NCBI RefSeq assembly: GCF_012843265.1
Contig: NZ_JABAIT010000012.1
Span: 62,001 to 126,000, forward strand
Reading direction: 5' to 3'
Length of the DNA stretch: 64,000 nucleotides
Source of the DNA: Bacillus sp. DNRA2
GTDB taxonomy: Bacteria > Bacillota > Bacilli > Bacillales > Cytobacillaceae
Within the stretch, counting starts at the first letter, position 1. Every line of letters starts with the position of its first letter. The position numbers and the translations under genes are program-made. The notes below the pieces were generated by a model. It worked only from the letters and a program-made list of their open reading frames with translations. It made no database searches and was not told the DNA's origin. Positions 51,900 through 61,982 of the stretch are shown one piece after another.

Positions 51900-52674
51900 C
51901 GCCCATCTCCTCCTTCAAAACCTTCTCTATTTCTTCTTGTAAAATCGTCAGGATTCTTTGCTCTTTGTTTAAGGTCACACTGTCAGGCATAATTCCATCC
52001 TGCATCGTTTTAATGTGAACCGTTTCCTTGATTTTACCTGGGCGAGTAGCAAATACGACAACCTTTTCCGACAGTAGTACAGCCTCACGAATATTATGTG
52101 TAACGAAAAAAATCGTAACCTTCGTTTTTCGCCATATTTCTAATAATTCTTTGTGTAAAACCATTCTTGTTTGTTCATCTAACGCTGAAAACGGCTCGTC
52201 CATTAGTAAAATATCTGGCTCCATCACTAGTGCTCTAGCAATCGCAACCCGCTGTTTCATTCCACCGGAAAGCTGATGTGGATAGGAATTCACATATTTA
52301 CTTAAATGAACCATTTTAAGAACTTCGAGCGCTTTTTCTTTCGCTTCTTCCTTTGGGATCTTTTTCAGCTTTAAACCATATGTAACATTTTCAAGAACGG
52401 TTAACCATGGAAATAAACCTGCTTCTTGGAATACAACCACACGATCGGGTCCTGGCTTTGTGACTTGATTACCAGAGATTCGGATTTCGCCTTCATCAGC
52501 CTTATCAAGTCCAGCGATTAAATAAAGCAATGTAGACTTACCACAGCCTGATGGACCAACAATTGAAACAAAGCTGCCCTTTTCAACACCTAAATTTATT
52601 CCATCAAGTACTTTCAATTTTTCTTTTTTATCATTTATAAAACTTTTTTCAATTCCATCGATTGTTAAGTACAT
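51832..52674 (-). CDS. ssuB: Sulfonate-type ABC transporter ATPase
   Basis: The 280-residue ATPase has Walker A GPSGCGKST (near 40), signature LSGGMKQR (near 140) and Walker B ILLMDEPFSALD (near 160). It has a short C-terminal extension rich in Asp, Ser and His. First gene of the operon; the start follows GAGGTGAGGATTC. A palindrome lies 20-45 bases upstream. Confidence 0.9.
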   Translation of the reverse strand: MYLTIDGIEKSFINDKKEKLKVLDGINLGVEKGSFVSIVGPSGCGKSTLLYLIAGLDKADEGEIRISGNQVTKPGPDRVVVFQEAGLFPWLTVLENVTYGLKLKKIPKEEAKEKALEVLKMVHLSKYVNSYPHQLSGGMKQRVAIARALVMEPDILLMDEPFSALDEQTRMVLHKELLEIWRKTKVTIFFVTHNIREAVLLSEKVVVFATRPGKIKETVHIKTMQDGIMPDSVTLNKEQRILTILQEEIEKVLKEEMGDDYSFKTNHIHRGDSDDMGSYI

Positions 52675-52692
52675 GAATCCTCACCTCAATTT

Positions 52693-52717
52693 AATACCAA
52701 GTAAACTCATTGGTTTT
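52693..52717. promoter_or_regulatory. Inverted repeat upstream of the ssu operon
   Basis: AATACCAA and TTGGTTTT, one mismatch, flank nine bases. It lies about 20 bases upstream of ssuB. Its half-site ACCAAGTA also occurs upstream of the metQ-type operon (minus strand, around 12850-12860). It does not match the 29-bp Rrf2 operator, so a CymR-like or other factor may act here. Confidence 0.35.
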
Positions 52718-52943
52718 ATGAATTTAATAATGCTAAAAAATACAACTTTTGTCAACAACTTTTTATATTATGTTCATTTTTTTTGCGAATCTTGACAAGA
52801 CCAACAAGGTTACCAATTTCCAAGATAAGGCGATTTTGTTAATAATTTAGTCAAAATCTACACCTGTTATTTTAATAATAAGAATTATAATTATATTATA
52901 AAAATATTTTTAATGAGATATTTTTGAAAGCGAGGCCATTTTT

Positions 52944-53996
52944 ATGAAAAAAATTGGTTTAATGTTTGCAGCGTTATTGGCTATCGTTACTCTATCTGGT
53001 TGTACCAACAAAGAGGAGTCTAAAGCAGATATAGATCCTGAAAAGTTACTTCAAACTCTTAAAAATGATAGCCCATTAGTTCCTTTAGGTAAGGTCCCAA
53101 TCCCTGCTGACAATCCAATGGCTGCTGATGTGGTAAAGCTGGGGCAAATTCTGTTCTTTGATCAGCGCTTATCTGGGGCAAATGATCGAAGCTGTGCGAC
53201 ATGTCACGATCCCAAAAAAGGCTATGGTGATGAAAAGGCTACTTTAGAAATGATAAATGGTAAACCTGGGGCGAGGAACAGTCCAACGATAATCAATTCT
53301 GGTTATTATCGGTCAAATTTTTGGGATGGTCGAGCAAAGTCTTTAGAAGAGCAAGCTCTCGGCCCAATTCAAAATCCAAATGAAATGAATCAAGATCTCA
53401 ATCAATTGGTGGAAGAACTAAAAGCTGTGGAAGGCTATAATGAGTATTTTGCTGCTGCTTTTCCGGATGGAATCACGAGCACCAATATCGCCAAGTCAAT
53501 TGCAGCGTTCGAACGACAAATCGTTGTGAACGATACACGATTTGATCAATTTATGGAGGGCGATACCGATGCCTTAACACAGCAAGAACTACGCGGTTTG
53601 GATTTATTTGCTGGGAAGGCCATGTGTTCAACCTGCCATAATGGGCCCAATTTATCCGATAACAACTTTTATAATGTCGGTCTAGAATCTGAAGACGAAG
53701 GATTATATGCCATAACCAAAAAAGCTGGAGATATGGGAAAATTCCGCACTGCTGGATTATACGGAATTACACATACTGCACCTTATATGCATGATGGCAG
53801 CCTCAATACCCTTGAAGATGTCATCGACTATTATAATAAGGGCGGTGGAGAGCATCGAAATAAGAGCTTTTATTTAAAAAATTTCATGTCACCCATTGGC
53901 TTAACTGACGGTGAAAAAGCAGATTTATTAGCTTTTTTAAAGGTGTTAGGTGGAGAAGTGCCAATATATGAAGCACCTGAATTACCAGTTCAATAA
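52944..53996 (+). CDS. Di-haem cytochrome c peroxidase family lipoprotein
   Basis: The 350-residue protein has a lipoprotein signal peptide (LSGC near residue 19) and two c-type haem motifs, CATCH and CSTCH, in the order expected for bacterial cytochrome c peroxidase/MauG proteins. It would sit on the outer face of the membrane and reduce hydrogen peroxide with electrons from a small cytochrome. Gram-positive members are anchored by lipid. The start follows GCGAGGCCATTTTT. It is monocistronic. Confidence 0.9.
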   Translation: MKKIGLMFAALLAIVTLSGCTNKEESKADIDPEKLLQTLKNDSPLVPLGKVPIPADNPMAADVVKLGQILFFDQRLSGANDRSCATCHDPKKGYGDEKATLEMINGKPGARNSPTIINSGYYRSNFWDGRAKSLEEQALGPIQNPNEMNQDLNQLVEELKAVEGYNEYFAAAFPDGITSTNIAKSIAAFERQIVVNDTRFDQFMEGDTDALTQQELRGLDLFAGKAMCSTCHNGPNLSDNNFYNVGLESEDEGLYAITKKAGDMGKFRTAGLYGITHTAPYMHDGSLNTLEDVIDYYNKGGGEHRNKSFYLKNFMSPIGLTDGEKADLLAFLKVLGGEVPIYEAPELPVQ

Positions 53997-54015
53997 GTAG
54001 CATTATTACCAAAGC

Positions 54016-54053
54016 AAAAAAGATGTCCCAGAACTTTCAGGACATCTTTTTTG
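54016..54053. terminator. Bidirectional terminator overlapping the end of the large DUF2325 gene
   Basis: AAAAAAGATGTCC and GGACATCTTTTTT flank an 11-base loop. The stop codon of the opposing gene (54037) lies within the hairpin. Confidence 0.88.
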
Positions 54054-56022
54054 CAATTTCATTTAAGATAGTAGCGACATTTGTATATGTTGAAAAATAT
54101 ATCTCCTTTTCCTCTAATATCGCAAACTCCTTCGCCTCCCACATCGCTCGATGAGAAATAAACCGAGTAAGCACAACAATGATATCAGCACGTTTCAACA
54201 TCTCATAAAATGTTGGATCTAACACTCTAGACTCATGACTTAATACCTTACAAGTTCCTTCCGAAGCACTCGTTTTCGTTCGAAACCCACCTAGCAACAA
54301 GATTGTTTTCCCGTCAAATATTTCTTCAAGTTGAATAATATCGTTTGTCTCTGATACCTCTGTTAAGATCACTTCAGCTTTCGAAACATCGTCTGCTTGT
54401 TCCAAAGTAGGCAACTGCACCAATTCTTCCTTCAGCTCAGCAATCAAACCCTTAAGCTGTTGGATTTTTAAGACATCCTTCGAATTTCGGTTTTCCTGTA
54501 CAACCATAAAAGATGTTTTTTCCATTTCTTCAATACGTGAGTAAGCACTTCCTAATTTTTCCGATAATATCCCGTTTTCTTGCTGGAGCTGCCTGATGAG
54601 TTGCTGCTGTTTTTCAATGATATTCTGCTGCTTCAAATCAGTCGTAGCATTTAATGAAAAGAAATCTGCATGCTTTTCATAAAAGGGCTTTAACACCTCT
54701 GGAAAAGGAAGATATTGAAAAATAAACCCTGCGCGTTTCTCGCCAATAATCAAAAGTTCCTTTGATAAGTCCCAGCCAAACAATGTTAACCTTAAATAAT
54801 GACTTATCACGATTTCGTTCGCTTTCCGCCAAAAAACACGCTTATCAGTCTCAGATTTGACAAGCCTCTCCACTCGTTTTAATAACATTTCCTTACTAGA
54901 ATCCACAAGAAGATCATCAGAAAAATGCCTTAATCCTTCAATCAGTTCAATTCTTGTTAACTCCTGGCAAAATCGTTCCCATTGGGTAAGCGCAACAAAA
55001 GTATAAGCATTCCAAAATGGTTCAGCCCGCTCATAAAAATAGCTTTCATGCTCCACGGCTGCATCGAGCCGCATTTGTATGCTCTCGTACTCCTGCAACT
55101 GTCCTAACACCATTAATTCATCTATTAATCGTTCATCAAGTAACTGCTCTGTTTGCTGCTCCCATAAAAGTACTTTTTCTTTTTTTATTAGACGTCCGCA
55201 TTCGTCACATTGAAGCGTGCGTCCAACAATTAAAATGAGTAAATCATCCTTATGCTCCGCTAACTTTAACGGATTAATTTTCACATTTGTCCCCATTTGG
55301 CTAACAAGAACTTTAGCGCATCTCTCACAATAACCGGTCGATTGAACAGCGACTTCTAACGTTCTCCCATTCGAGCGGTCGCTAGACACCGGATTTACAA
55401 TGGGGACTGTCGTAACATAGACCGTTTGGTCCTCCCCTATTTCTGTCTGCAACTCTTGAAGTTTGTTAACATTAACAAGAATCTCCGTTTTATATTTTTC
55501 CGCTACCTCTTCTGCCAAAACGTTTACATTCACATGATTGCTAAAATGGACAATGGTGGCAATTTTTCCGGCAATCACTTTACCGTTTAGGTTCATACGC
55601 GTCATTAAACTTAAATAATCCTCACTAGCTTCACACTCGAATTCAAGCACACCTTTAAGCAAATTCACCAAACGCTGCGATACCGTTACCACAAAGTGCT
55701 GAAAGCTTATTTCTAGTTGCTGTTTTGCTGTTTGTTCCATTTCAATAATGTTGTTTCCTAATAACACGATCATGACATGTTTGGCTAAGGCCAAGCCGTA
55801 TTGCTCGATATTCCCTTTCTTATCATGCCACTGCTCATTATAGAAGACTTCAATTTTTTCTAGAGCAAAATTACCCTTTCGCTGAAATGGGAAGACTAAT
55901 TGGGCTCGTAATCTTTGTTGTTGATGTGAAAAATAAACATCAACAGTCGTGTGAAAATGATGATGCTCATCAAAGAAGTATTGAATCGAATCTAAATCGG
56001 GTTTCACTTTGGATAGTTGCAC
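54037..56022 (-). CDS. Large protein: split zinc knuckle, coiled coil and C-terminal DUF2325 domain
   Basis: The 661-residue protein is not a family I know. Residues 1-220 resemble no recognised domain. Two CxxC pairs at 232/235 and 272/275 (YCERC, CDEC) could bind zinc together. A helical region follows, with a coiled coil at about 470-545 (KQQNIIEKQQQLIRQLQQEN). Residues about 570-661 are a DUF2325 domain: TILLLGGFRTKTSASEGTC, ADIIVVLTRFISHRAMWEAK. Similar GG…, T-x-x-x-S/N-H motifs occur in the 94-residue protein at 4677-4961. The start is GTG, eleven bases from AAAGGAG. It is monocistronic. Confidence 0.8.
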   Translation of the reverse strand: MQLSKVKPDLDSIQYFFDEHHHFHTTVDVYFSHQQQRLRAQLVFPFQRKGNFALEKIEVFYNEQWHDKKGNIEQYGLALAKHVMIVLLGNNIIEMEQTAKQQLEISFQHFVVTVSQRLVNLLKGVLEFECEASEDYLSLMTRMNLNGKVIAGKIATIVHFSNHVNVNVLAEEVAEKYKTEILVNVNKLQELQTEIGEDQTVYVTTVPIVNPVSSDRSNGRTLEVAVQSTGYCERCAKVLVSQMGTNVKINPLKLAEHKDDLLILIVGRTLQCDECGRLIKKEKVLLWEQQTEQLLDERLIDELMVLGQLQEYESIQMRLDAAVEHESYFYERAEPFWNAYTFVALTQWERFCQELTRIELIEGLRHFSDDLLVDSSKEMLLKRVERLVKSETDKRVFWRKANEIVISHYLRLTLFGWDLSKELLIIGEKRAGFIFQYLPFPEVLKPFYEKHADFFSLNATTDLKQQNIIEKQQQLIRQLQQENGILSEKLGSAYSRIEEMEKTSFMVVQENRNSKDVLKIQQLKGLIAELKEELVQLPTLEQADDVSKAEVILTEVSETNDIIQLEEIFDGKTILLLGGFRTKTSASEGTCKVLSHESRVLDPTFYEMLKRADIIVVLTRFISHRAMWEAKEFAILEEKEIYFSTYTNVATILNEIAKKMS

Positions 56023-56140
56023 CTAGTAGTTTGCTCCTTTAACAATCAAATCGTTAAATAAATCATAACGTATCCTGCTTTAATCCAGCAAGATTTGCTA
56101 TACTTAATGGTAACAATCTAATGAAACAGAGGTACATACT

Positions 56141-57244
56141 TTGCGAACCAAAAACAAACTTCAATATTGGTTAATTCAAATTCTGCTCATTTTAACCATC
56201 ATTTTTGTCTCTACGAAAATATCGTTTTTATTTCAACCAATCGGTATCTTTTTTTCAACAGTGTTCTTCCCAATTTTAATAACTGGATTTCTGTATTTTC
56301 TCCTCAACCCGGTTGTTACTTTTTTAACAAGAAAAAAAGTCCCGAAAATCATCGCCATTTTAGTCATTTATTTAGCATTTACGGGCTTACTTGTCTTAGC
56401 AATCGGCAATTTGGTCCCGGCTATTTCAAATCAGTTTACAGCACTCGCTAATGACCTGCCAAGATATGCAAATAAAACGCTCGATTTTTTTAACGACGTT
56501 GCCCATTCCAGCCAATATCAGTGGGTTATTGATGAACAAAGTGATTTGTTAGACACCACCGAGCAAAAGCTGATTGCATTTGCTAACACCTTACCGAACC
56601 GAATTACTGCATCGATATCAAGCATCGTTGGTGTCATTGCCAATATTACCGTGATTCTCGTTACTGTTCCATTCCTGCTCTTTTATATGTTTAAGGATGG
56701 TCATAAATTTCCAGAAGCTTTAACAAAGTTCCTTCCTGCCTCATATCGTGATGAGGGGTTAGTTGTGCTAAAGGAAACTGGCGAAACGCTATCGGCATAT
56801 ATCCAAGGTCAAGTGACAGTCGCACTAGCCGTGGGAACGCTATCGTTTATTGGCTATATGATTATTGATTTAAAATATGCCCTTATTTTGGCTTTAATTG
56901 TCGCTATCACGAATATCATCCCCTATGTGGGTCCAATTATTGGTGGCTCACCAGCTGTCATTGTCGCCTTGTTCGATTCACCGACTAAGGCCTTGCTTGT
57001 ATTACTCGTGATCGTCATCGCCCAGCAAATCGAAGGAAATGTTCTTTCACCACTTATTCTTGGGAAAAGCTTGGATACGCATCCAGCGACGATTATTATT
57101 TTATTATTAGCTGCTGGAAATTTAGCAGGTGTTTTGGGTATGGTACTAGCTATACCAACCTATGCAGTCATCAAAACCATTGTCTTGAATGTTGTCAAGT
57201 TTTTAAATTCCAAGAAAAAGCCGCCTGCATCTGTACATTCCTAA
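56141..57244 (+). CDS. AI-2E family membrane transporter
   Basis: The 367-residue protein has about eight membrane helices and the family block VAITNIIPYVGPIIGGSPAVIVAL, then ILLLAAGNLAGVLGMVLAIP. Members include TqsA and Na+/H+ antiporter-like proteins; the substrate is not clear. The start is TTG 56141 behind AGAGGT. It precedes map by 53 bases on the same strand. Confidence 0.9.
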   Translation: MRTKNKLQYWLIQILLILTIIFVSTKISFLFQPIGIFFSTVFFPILITGFLYFLLNPVVTFLTRKKVPKIIAILVIYLAFTGLLVLAIGNLVPAISNQFTALANDLPRYANKTLDFFNDVAHSSQYQWVIDEQSDLLDTTEQKLIAFANTLPNRITASISSIVGVIANITVILVTVPFLLFYMFKDGHKFPEALTKFLPASYRDEGLVVLKETGETLSAYIQGQVTVALAVGTLSFIGYMIIDLKYALILALIVAITNIIPYVGPIIGGSPAVIVALFDSPTKALLVLLVIVIAQQIEGNVLSPLILGKSLDTHPATIIILLLAAGNLAGVLGMVLAIPTYAVIKTIVLNVVKFLNSKKKPPASVHS

Positions 57245-57279
57245 TCGCTAAAAAGTGGTATACTAGCAAATGAAACTAA

Positions 57280-58038
<759 letters not shown>

Positions 58039-58102
58039 AGGGGGGAAATTTCCCACCTCTTTTTTTATCCTGAAGTATTAAGAAAGTTAGAATTGCCCAA
58101 TA

Positions 58103-58130
58103 CAAAAAAACCGAAACAAAGTTCCGGTTC
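58103..58130 (-). terminator. Terminator of the APC permease gene
   Basis: AACCGGAAC and GTTTCGGTT, one mismatch, are followed by TTTTTTTG on the minus strand. Confidence 0.8.
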
Positions 58131-58143
58131 TTCTGCAGTGATT

Positions 58144-59559
58144 TTATTTTGCAACACGATGTTCTGTACTCTGTTCTTGATTTAATAAACTATGCTTTCT
58201 CGCATAAAGAAAATAGACAACAGTCCCGATAGAAATCCAAATCAAAAAGGAAATCCAAGTAATCGCAGGTAAGCTTGACGCGAGATATAGACACAATACT
58301 GCACTAATCAATGGCAATACTGGGACAAATGGAACTCGAAAACTCGCTTGTAATTCGGGATATTTTTTACGCAAAATGATGATCGCGATTGAAATCAAAG
58401 TAAATGCGGCTAAGGTTCCCATATTAACGAGATGCGCAAGCGTTGTTAAATCAATAAATCCAGCAATTCCAGCGGCAATGAACCCAGTGAACCAAGTGTT
58501 ACCAAATGGAGTCTTATACTTTGGATGTACCTTTGCTAAACGCTTTGGCAACAATCCGTCCCGGCTCATCGCAAACGTTAAACGTACCTGTGCAAAGATT
58601 AGCGCTAATAAAACGGTCGTAATTCCGGCAACAGCTCCAACCGAAATGATGCCCGCAACAGAATTCAAACCAACGACCTCTAATGCTAAAGCAACAGGGT
58701 CACCAACATTTAGCATTGTATATGGTACCATCCCAGTAAGCACAAGTGATACGACGATATATAAAATCGTACAAATTGCCAATGATGCGATAATCCCAAT
58801 GGGCATATTCCGTTTCGGATTTTTCACTTCTTCAGATGCAGTCGCAATGACGTCAAAGCCAATATAAGCGAAAAACACGGTTGCTGCTCCAGTAATAATT
58901 CCATTGAAGCCAAATGGTGCAAACGGTGTCCAGTTATCAGGTTTCACATACGATACACCGGCAAAAATAAACACGAAAATAATCGCTAGCTTAATAAAAA
59001 CCATAACGTTATTAAAGCGAGTACTTTCCTTAACTCCAATACTTACCAATGCTGTTACAAGAAGAATGATTAATATTGCAGGTAAATCAATGATTCCTCC
59101 AGTTCCCATTCCAGGGGCGGATGAAAGAATTTTCGGAAAATTAATTCCGAAACCTTCTATTAATGAACGAAAATATGCTGACCAACCAGTTGCCACTGCT
59201 GAAATGGCTAACACATACTCCAGCATTAGGTCCCAACCAATTAAGAAGGCAAAAATTTCCCCTATCGTTGCATATGTATACGTATATACACTTCCTGATA
59301 CTGGTACGGCTGATGAAAATTCGGCATAACATAATGCGGCTAGCGCGCAGGCGATTCCTGCGATAATAAACGATACGATAATCGCCGGACCAGTACTCTG
59401 GGCTGCCACTACACCAGTTACGACAAAGATTCCTGTTCCAATAACACAACCAACACCTAGTAAAATAAGATCAAACAAACTCAAACTTCGATTTAACCCT
59501 GCTTTTTGACTATGAGCAAACATGGTGCTTAATGACTTTTTACGTAATAAACTGCTCAT
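58144..59559 (-). CDS. APC-family amino-acid permease
   Basis: The 471-residue protein has 12 or more membrane helices, with GVGCVIGTGIFVVTG in helix 1 and FFAYIGFDVIATASEEVKNPKRNMP, as in YfnA/BcaP-type cationic or branched amino-acid permeases. The substrate is unknown. ATG 59559 is four codons into the longer frame and is spaced correctly from GGGGG. It is monocistronic and diverges from yedK. Confidence 0.9.
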   Translation of the reverse strand: MSSLLRKKSLSTMFAHSQKAGLNRSLSLFDLILLGVGCVIGTGIFVVTGVVAAQSTGPAIIVSFIIAGIACALAALCYAEFSSAVPVSGSVYTYTYATIGEIFAFLIGWDLMLEYVLAISAVATGWSAYFRSLIEGFGINFPKILSSAPGMGTGGIIDLPAILIILLVTALVSIGVKESTRFNNVMVFIKLAIIFVFIFAGVSYVKPDNWTPFAPFGFNGIITGAATVFFAYIGFDVIATASEEVKNPKRNMPIGIIASLAICTILYIVVSLVLTGMVPYTMLNVGDPVALALEVVGLNSVAGIISVGAVAGITTVLLALIFAQVRLTFAMSRDGLLPKRLAKVHPKYKTPFGNTWFTGFIAAGIAGFIDLTTLAHLVNMGTLAAFTLISIAIIILRKKYPELQASFRVPFVPVLPLISAVLCLYLASSLPAITWISFLIWISIGTVVYFLYARKHSLLNQEQSTEHRVAK

Positions 59560-59706
59560 TTTAACCCCCAAATTTTATAAATAAAAAATTATCAAAATAA
59601 TTCCACTTAATGAAGTATATTGTCGAAATAAGTCGAAGTCAATGAACATTTTGTGTCATGCCGATTATTTTGCTAAAATTAAAATAGTAAAATAAGAGGT
59701 GATTCT

Positions 59707-60384
59707 ATGTGTGGCAGATTCACATTAACAGCTACTTTAACGGAAATTTTGAACCGATTTGATATAGAAGAATTTTTCGATGAAGAAAATTTTCTCCCAA
59801 ATTACAATGTTGCACCTTCTCAATTAGTATTAGCCATTATTAATAATCGTACGATAAATAAAATGGGATATTTGCGGTGGGGCCTTATTCCGCCATGGGC
59901 AAAAGATATAACGTTAGGTTCGAAAATGATTAATGCCCGTTCAGAAACAATTTTAGAAAAACCGAGTTTTAGGGATCCATTCCGGAGGAAACGTTGTCTG
60001 ATCGTCGCTGATAGTTTTTATGAGTGGAAGCGAATCGATGCCAAAACAAAAACACCGATGCGCATTAGGCTAAAATCTAATGATTTATTTGGGATGGCCG
60101 GTCTTTGGGAGCAATGGAAGACACCTGATGGCAAGTCAATATTTACCTGCACCGTTATTACAACGACCCCAAATACATTAATGGAAAGAATTCATGACAG
60201 AATGCCAGTGATACTTAAACCAGAGGATGAAAAAATCTGGCTCGACCCAACTAACAATGATCTCGGGCAGCTCACTCAATTATTACAACCACTGGACCCT
60301 GACTTAATGGAAGCATATGAAGTCAGTTCTTTAGTGAATTCACCAAAAAACAACTCCATAGAACTGATTCAGAAGATCTGTTAG
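59707..60384 (+). CDS. yedK: SOS-response-associated protein YedK (HMCES family)
   Basis: The 225-residue protein begins MCGRFTLT, so after removal of Met the catalytic Cys becomes the N-terminus. The SRAP blocks follow: NYNVAPSQ, GLIPPWAKD, INARSET, SFYEWKR and HDRMPVIL. It cross-links to abasic sites in single-stranded DNA to shield them. No LexA box was seen upstream. The start follows AGAGGTGATTCT. Confidence 0.92.
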   Translation: MCGRFTLTATLTEILNRFDIEEFFDEENFLPNYNVAPSQLVLAIINNRTINKMGYLRWGLIPPWAKDITLGSKMINARSETILEKPSFRDPFRRKRCLIVADSFYEWKRIDAKTKTPMRIRLKSNDLFGMAGLWEQWKTPDGKSIFTCTVITTTPNTLMERIHDRMPVILKPEDEKIWLDPTNNDLGQLTQLLQPLDPDLMEAYEVSSLVNSPKNNSIELIQKIC

Positions 60385-60390
60385 CATACG

Positions 60391-60422
60391 AAAAAGGTTG
60401 GGGTCAAACCCCAACCTTTTTT
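60391..60422. terminator. Bidirectional terminator after yedK
   Basis: AAAAAGGTTGGGG and CCCCAACCTTTTT are perfect arms around five bases, between converging genes. Confidence 0.93.
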
Positions 60423-60427
60423 GTTAA

Positions 60428-61306
60428 TTATCCAATTTTACCGTTATCAATTTTCTTTACTGCCACCCAAATTTCACTATATACATTTTCCATTGTACCA
60501 TTGAACTTTGTAAAAGAAATTCCCGGTAATTCAACTAGTTCGTATTCTGAAGATGGCAACCATTCAGAATAAATTTTCGCGGTCGTTTCTTGAAGGGTGG
60601 CTGGAAATGGTCCCTGATTAGGGAAAATCGCCCAAAAACTTTCTTCAATCGTTATTTGCTCTAAATCCTCAAATGGATTTTCTGTTGTGGTTGCAAACCC
60701 AATCATATGAGTTAAACATCCTTTTTCTTCTAGGTAGCCTTCATCGAAATCAAAAGAAACATTCAAGACTTGATGTGGATATAGATCAGCTAATTGATGC
60801 ATCTCATTTCTTTGCTGTTCTGTAATGGACTGGGCCAGTTCAATGATTGCATTATTTTCACCTTTGAATTGAATCGGCACTCGTTTCGATACACCTACTA
60901 CATTAAATTTCTCTTTCTTTTCAATTTTGAATTCCATAGAATTTCCTCCTCGTATATCTATATAGAATGAAAATTTGGGAAATGATTTTTGAATTTTGTT
61001 TTTAGTTACTTCTGAAGGTAAAAAACCACTCCAGTCACGAAAGGCTCTTGAAAATCCTTCTATTGATTGATAGCCATATTTATAGGCAATATCTGTCACT
61101 TTTGCTCCGTTAATTAATTCAACATTCGCAACCGATAATCTCCTATTTTTGATGTACTCATTCAATGACATTCCAGCCATATACGAAAACATTCTTTTAA
61201 AATGATAATCAGATAGCCCTACAATTTTTGAGATATCTTTTCCAGAGATTTCTTCCGTTAAATGGGTTTCAATGTAATTCATTAAATGATTGAATTCTTG
61301 TAACAT
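60428..61306 (-). CDS. AraC-family regulator with GyrI-like effector domain
   Basis: The 292-residue protein has an N-terminal pair of helix-turn-helix motifs (ISGKDISKIVGLSDYHFKRMF and DIAYKYGYQSIEGFSRAFRDW) and a C-terminal GyrI/effector-binding domain (from about 122, MEFKIEKKEKFNVVGVSKRVP). Such proteins detect small hydrophobic or cationic compounds. Neighbour targets are not evident. The start follows AAGGAGGGAAATGA. Confidence 0.9.
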   Translation of the reverse strand: MLQEFNHLMNYIETHLTEEISGKDISKIVGLSDYHFKRMFSYMAGMSLNEYIKNRRLSVANVELINGAKVTDIAYKYGYQSIEGFSRAFRDWSGFLPSEVTKNKIQKSFPKFSFYIDIRGGNSMEFKIEKKEKFNVVGVSKRVPIQFKGENNAIIELAQSITEQQRNEMHQLADLYPHQVLNVSFDFDEGYLEEKGCLTHMIGFATTTENPFEDLEQITIEESFWAIFPNQGPFPATLQETTAKIYSEWLPSSEYELVELPGISFTKFNGTMENVYSEIWVAVKKIDNGKIG

Positions 61307-61423
61307 TCATTTCCCTCCTTTACAAATACATCTTATCGTTAAAGTTTAAGACCTACTCGATATTTTTTATACGGAATTTATCGGAACCCGATTTGCATAA
61401 TTTCGATTACTCTCCTAAACACG

Positions 61424-61457
61424 AAAAAAGCGCCTGTTCGAAAACAGGCGCTTTTTT
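61424..61457 (-). terminator. Strong terminator not assigned to a known gene
   Basis: AAAAAAGCGCCTGTT and AACAGGCGCTTTTTT form a perfect stem 118 bases upstream of the AraC gene. Neither side has a gene that would end there. On the minus strand it would end a transcript that starts around 61600. The region 61458-61600 has two small hairpins, CGTATGA/TCATACG and GCATA/TATGC. The rest of 61307-61760 shows nothing else. Confidence 0.6.
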
Positions 61458-61760
61458 ATGCGTTTGCGGCAATAGACCGTATGACCACATTCATACGTTT
61501 AGCAATTAAGCATATCTATTGACTTATGCAAGTTAGCTCATCGCTCAATTAATATACCATTAACACCTACTAAACACAAGCTGAAAATTTCTCCAATGTA
61601 ACTGGAAAGTATCATATTTTTTACCAACGAAAATATGAATATAATTAATACTTTTTCTTTGCAAAATGGACACATTTTTGAGTACAATAATTCTATCAAG
61701 CTTGTATAAATAATTTTTTCCATTTTTTAATCTTATTAACTTTGAAAGGTGTTGAAAAAC

Positions 61761-61913
61761 ATGGCTAAAAAACCAGAAAACAAGAAAATCTCCGTAGATT
61801 CATCAGTAACTTTAAAAGGATTTGTCAAAGCCATCTTTAACGATACAATTCATGTCCAAATTGGTGGAAAAATTATTCCCATTCCAGCAACTGATTTAAA
61901 TCTTGAAAAATAA
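61761..61913 (+). CDS. Hypothetical 50-residue protein
   Basis: A 50-codon frame begins at ATG 61761, behind GAAAGGTGTTG, and ends with TAA. The product starts MAKKPENKKISVDSSVTLKG, then FVKAIFNDTIHVQIGGKIIP, with alternating strands as in a small beta barrel. It has no Cys and no membrane segment. A terminator follows within 20 bases, so it is a separate unit. The function is unknown. Confidence 0.65.
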   Translation: MAKKPENKKISVDSSVTLKGFVKAIFNDTIHVQIGGKIIPIPATDLNLEK

Positions 61914-61925
61914 TAACAGCTATGT

Positions 61926-61955
61926 AAAAGAGCAGCGAAATGCTGCTCTTTGTTT
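61926..61955 (+). terminator. Terminator of the 50-residue gene
   Basis: GAGCAGC and GCTGCTC with a GAAAT loop are followed by TTTGTTTGTTTT. Confidence 0.82.
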
Positions 61956-61982
61956 GTTTTTCCAACCTCTACATACAAAAGG

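Noticed and set aside
61538-61723. 61-codon frame on the minus strand with CPFC
   Set aside because: No ribosome site, AT-rich composition and biased toward Ile/Leu, as expected for a chance frame.
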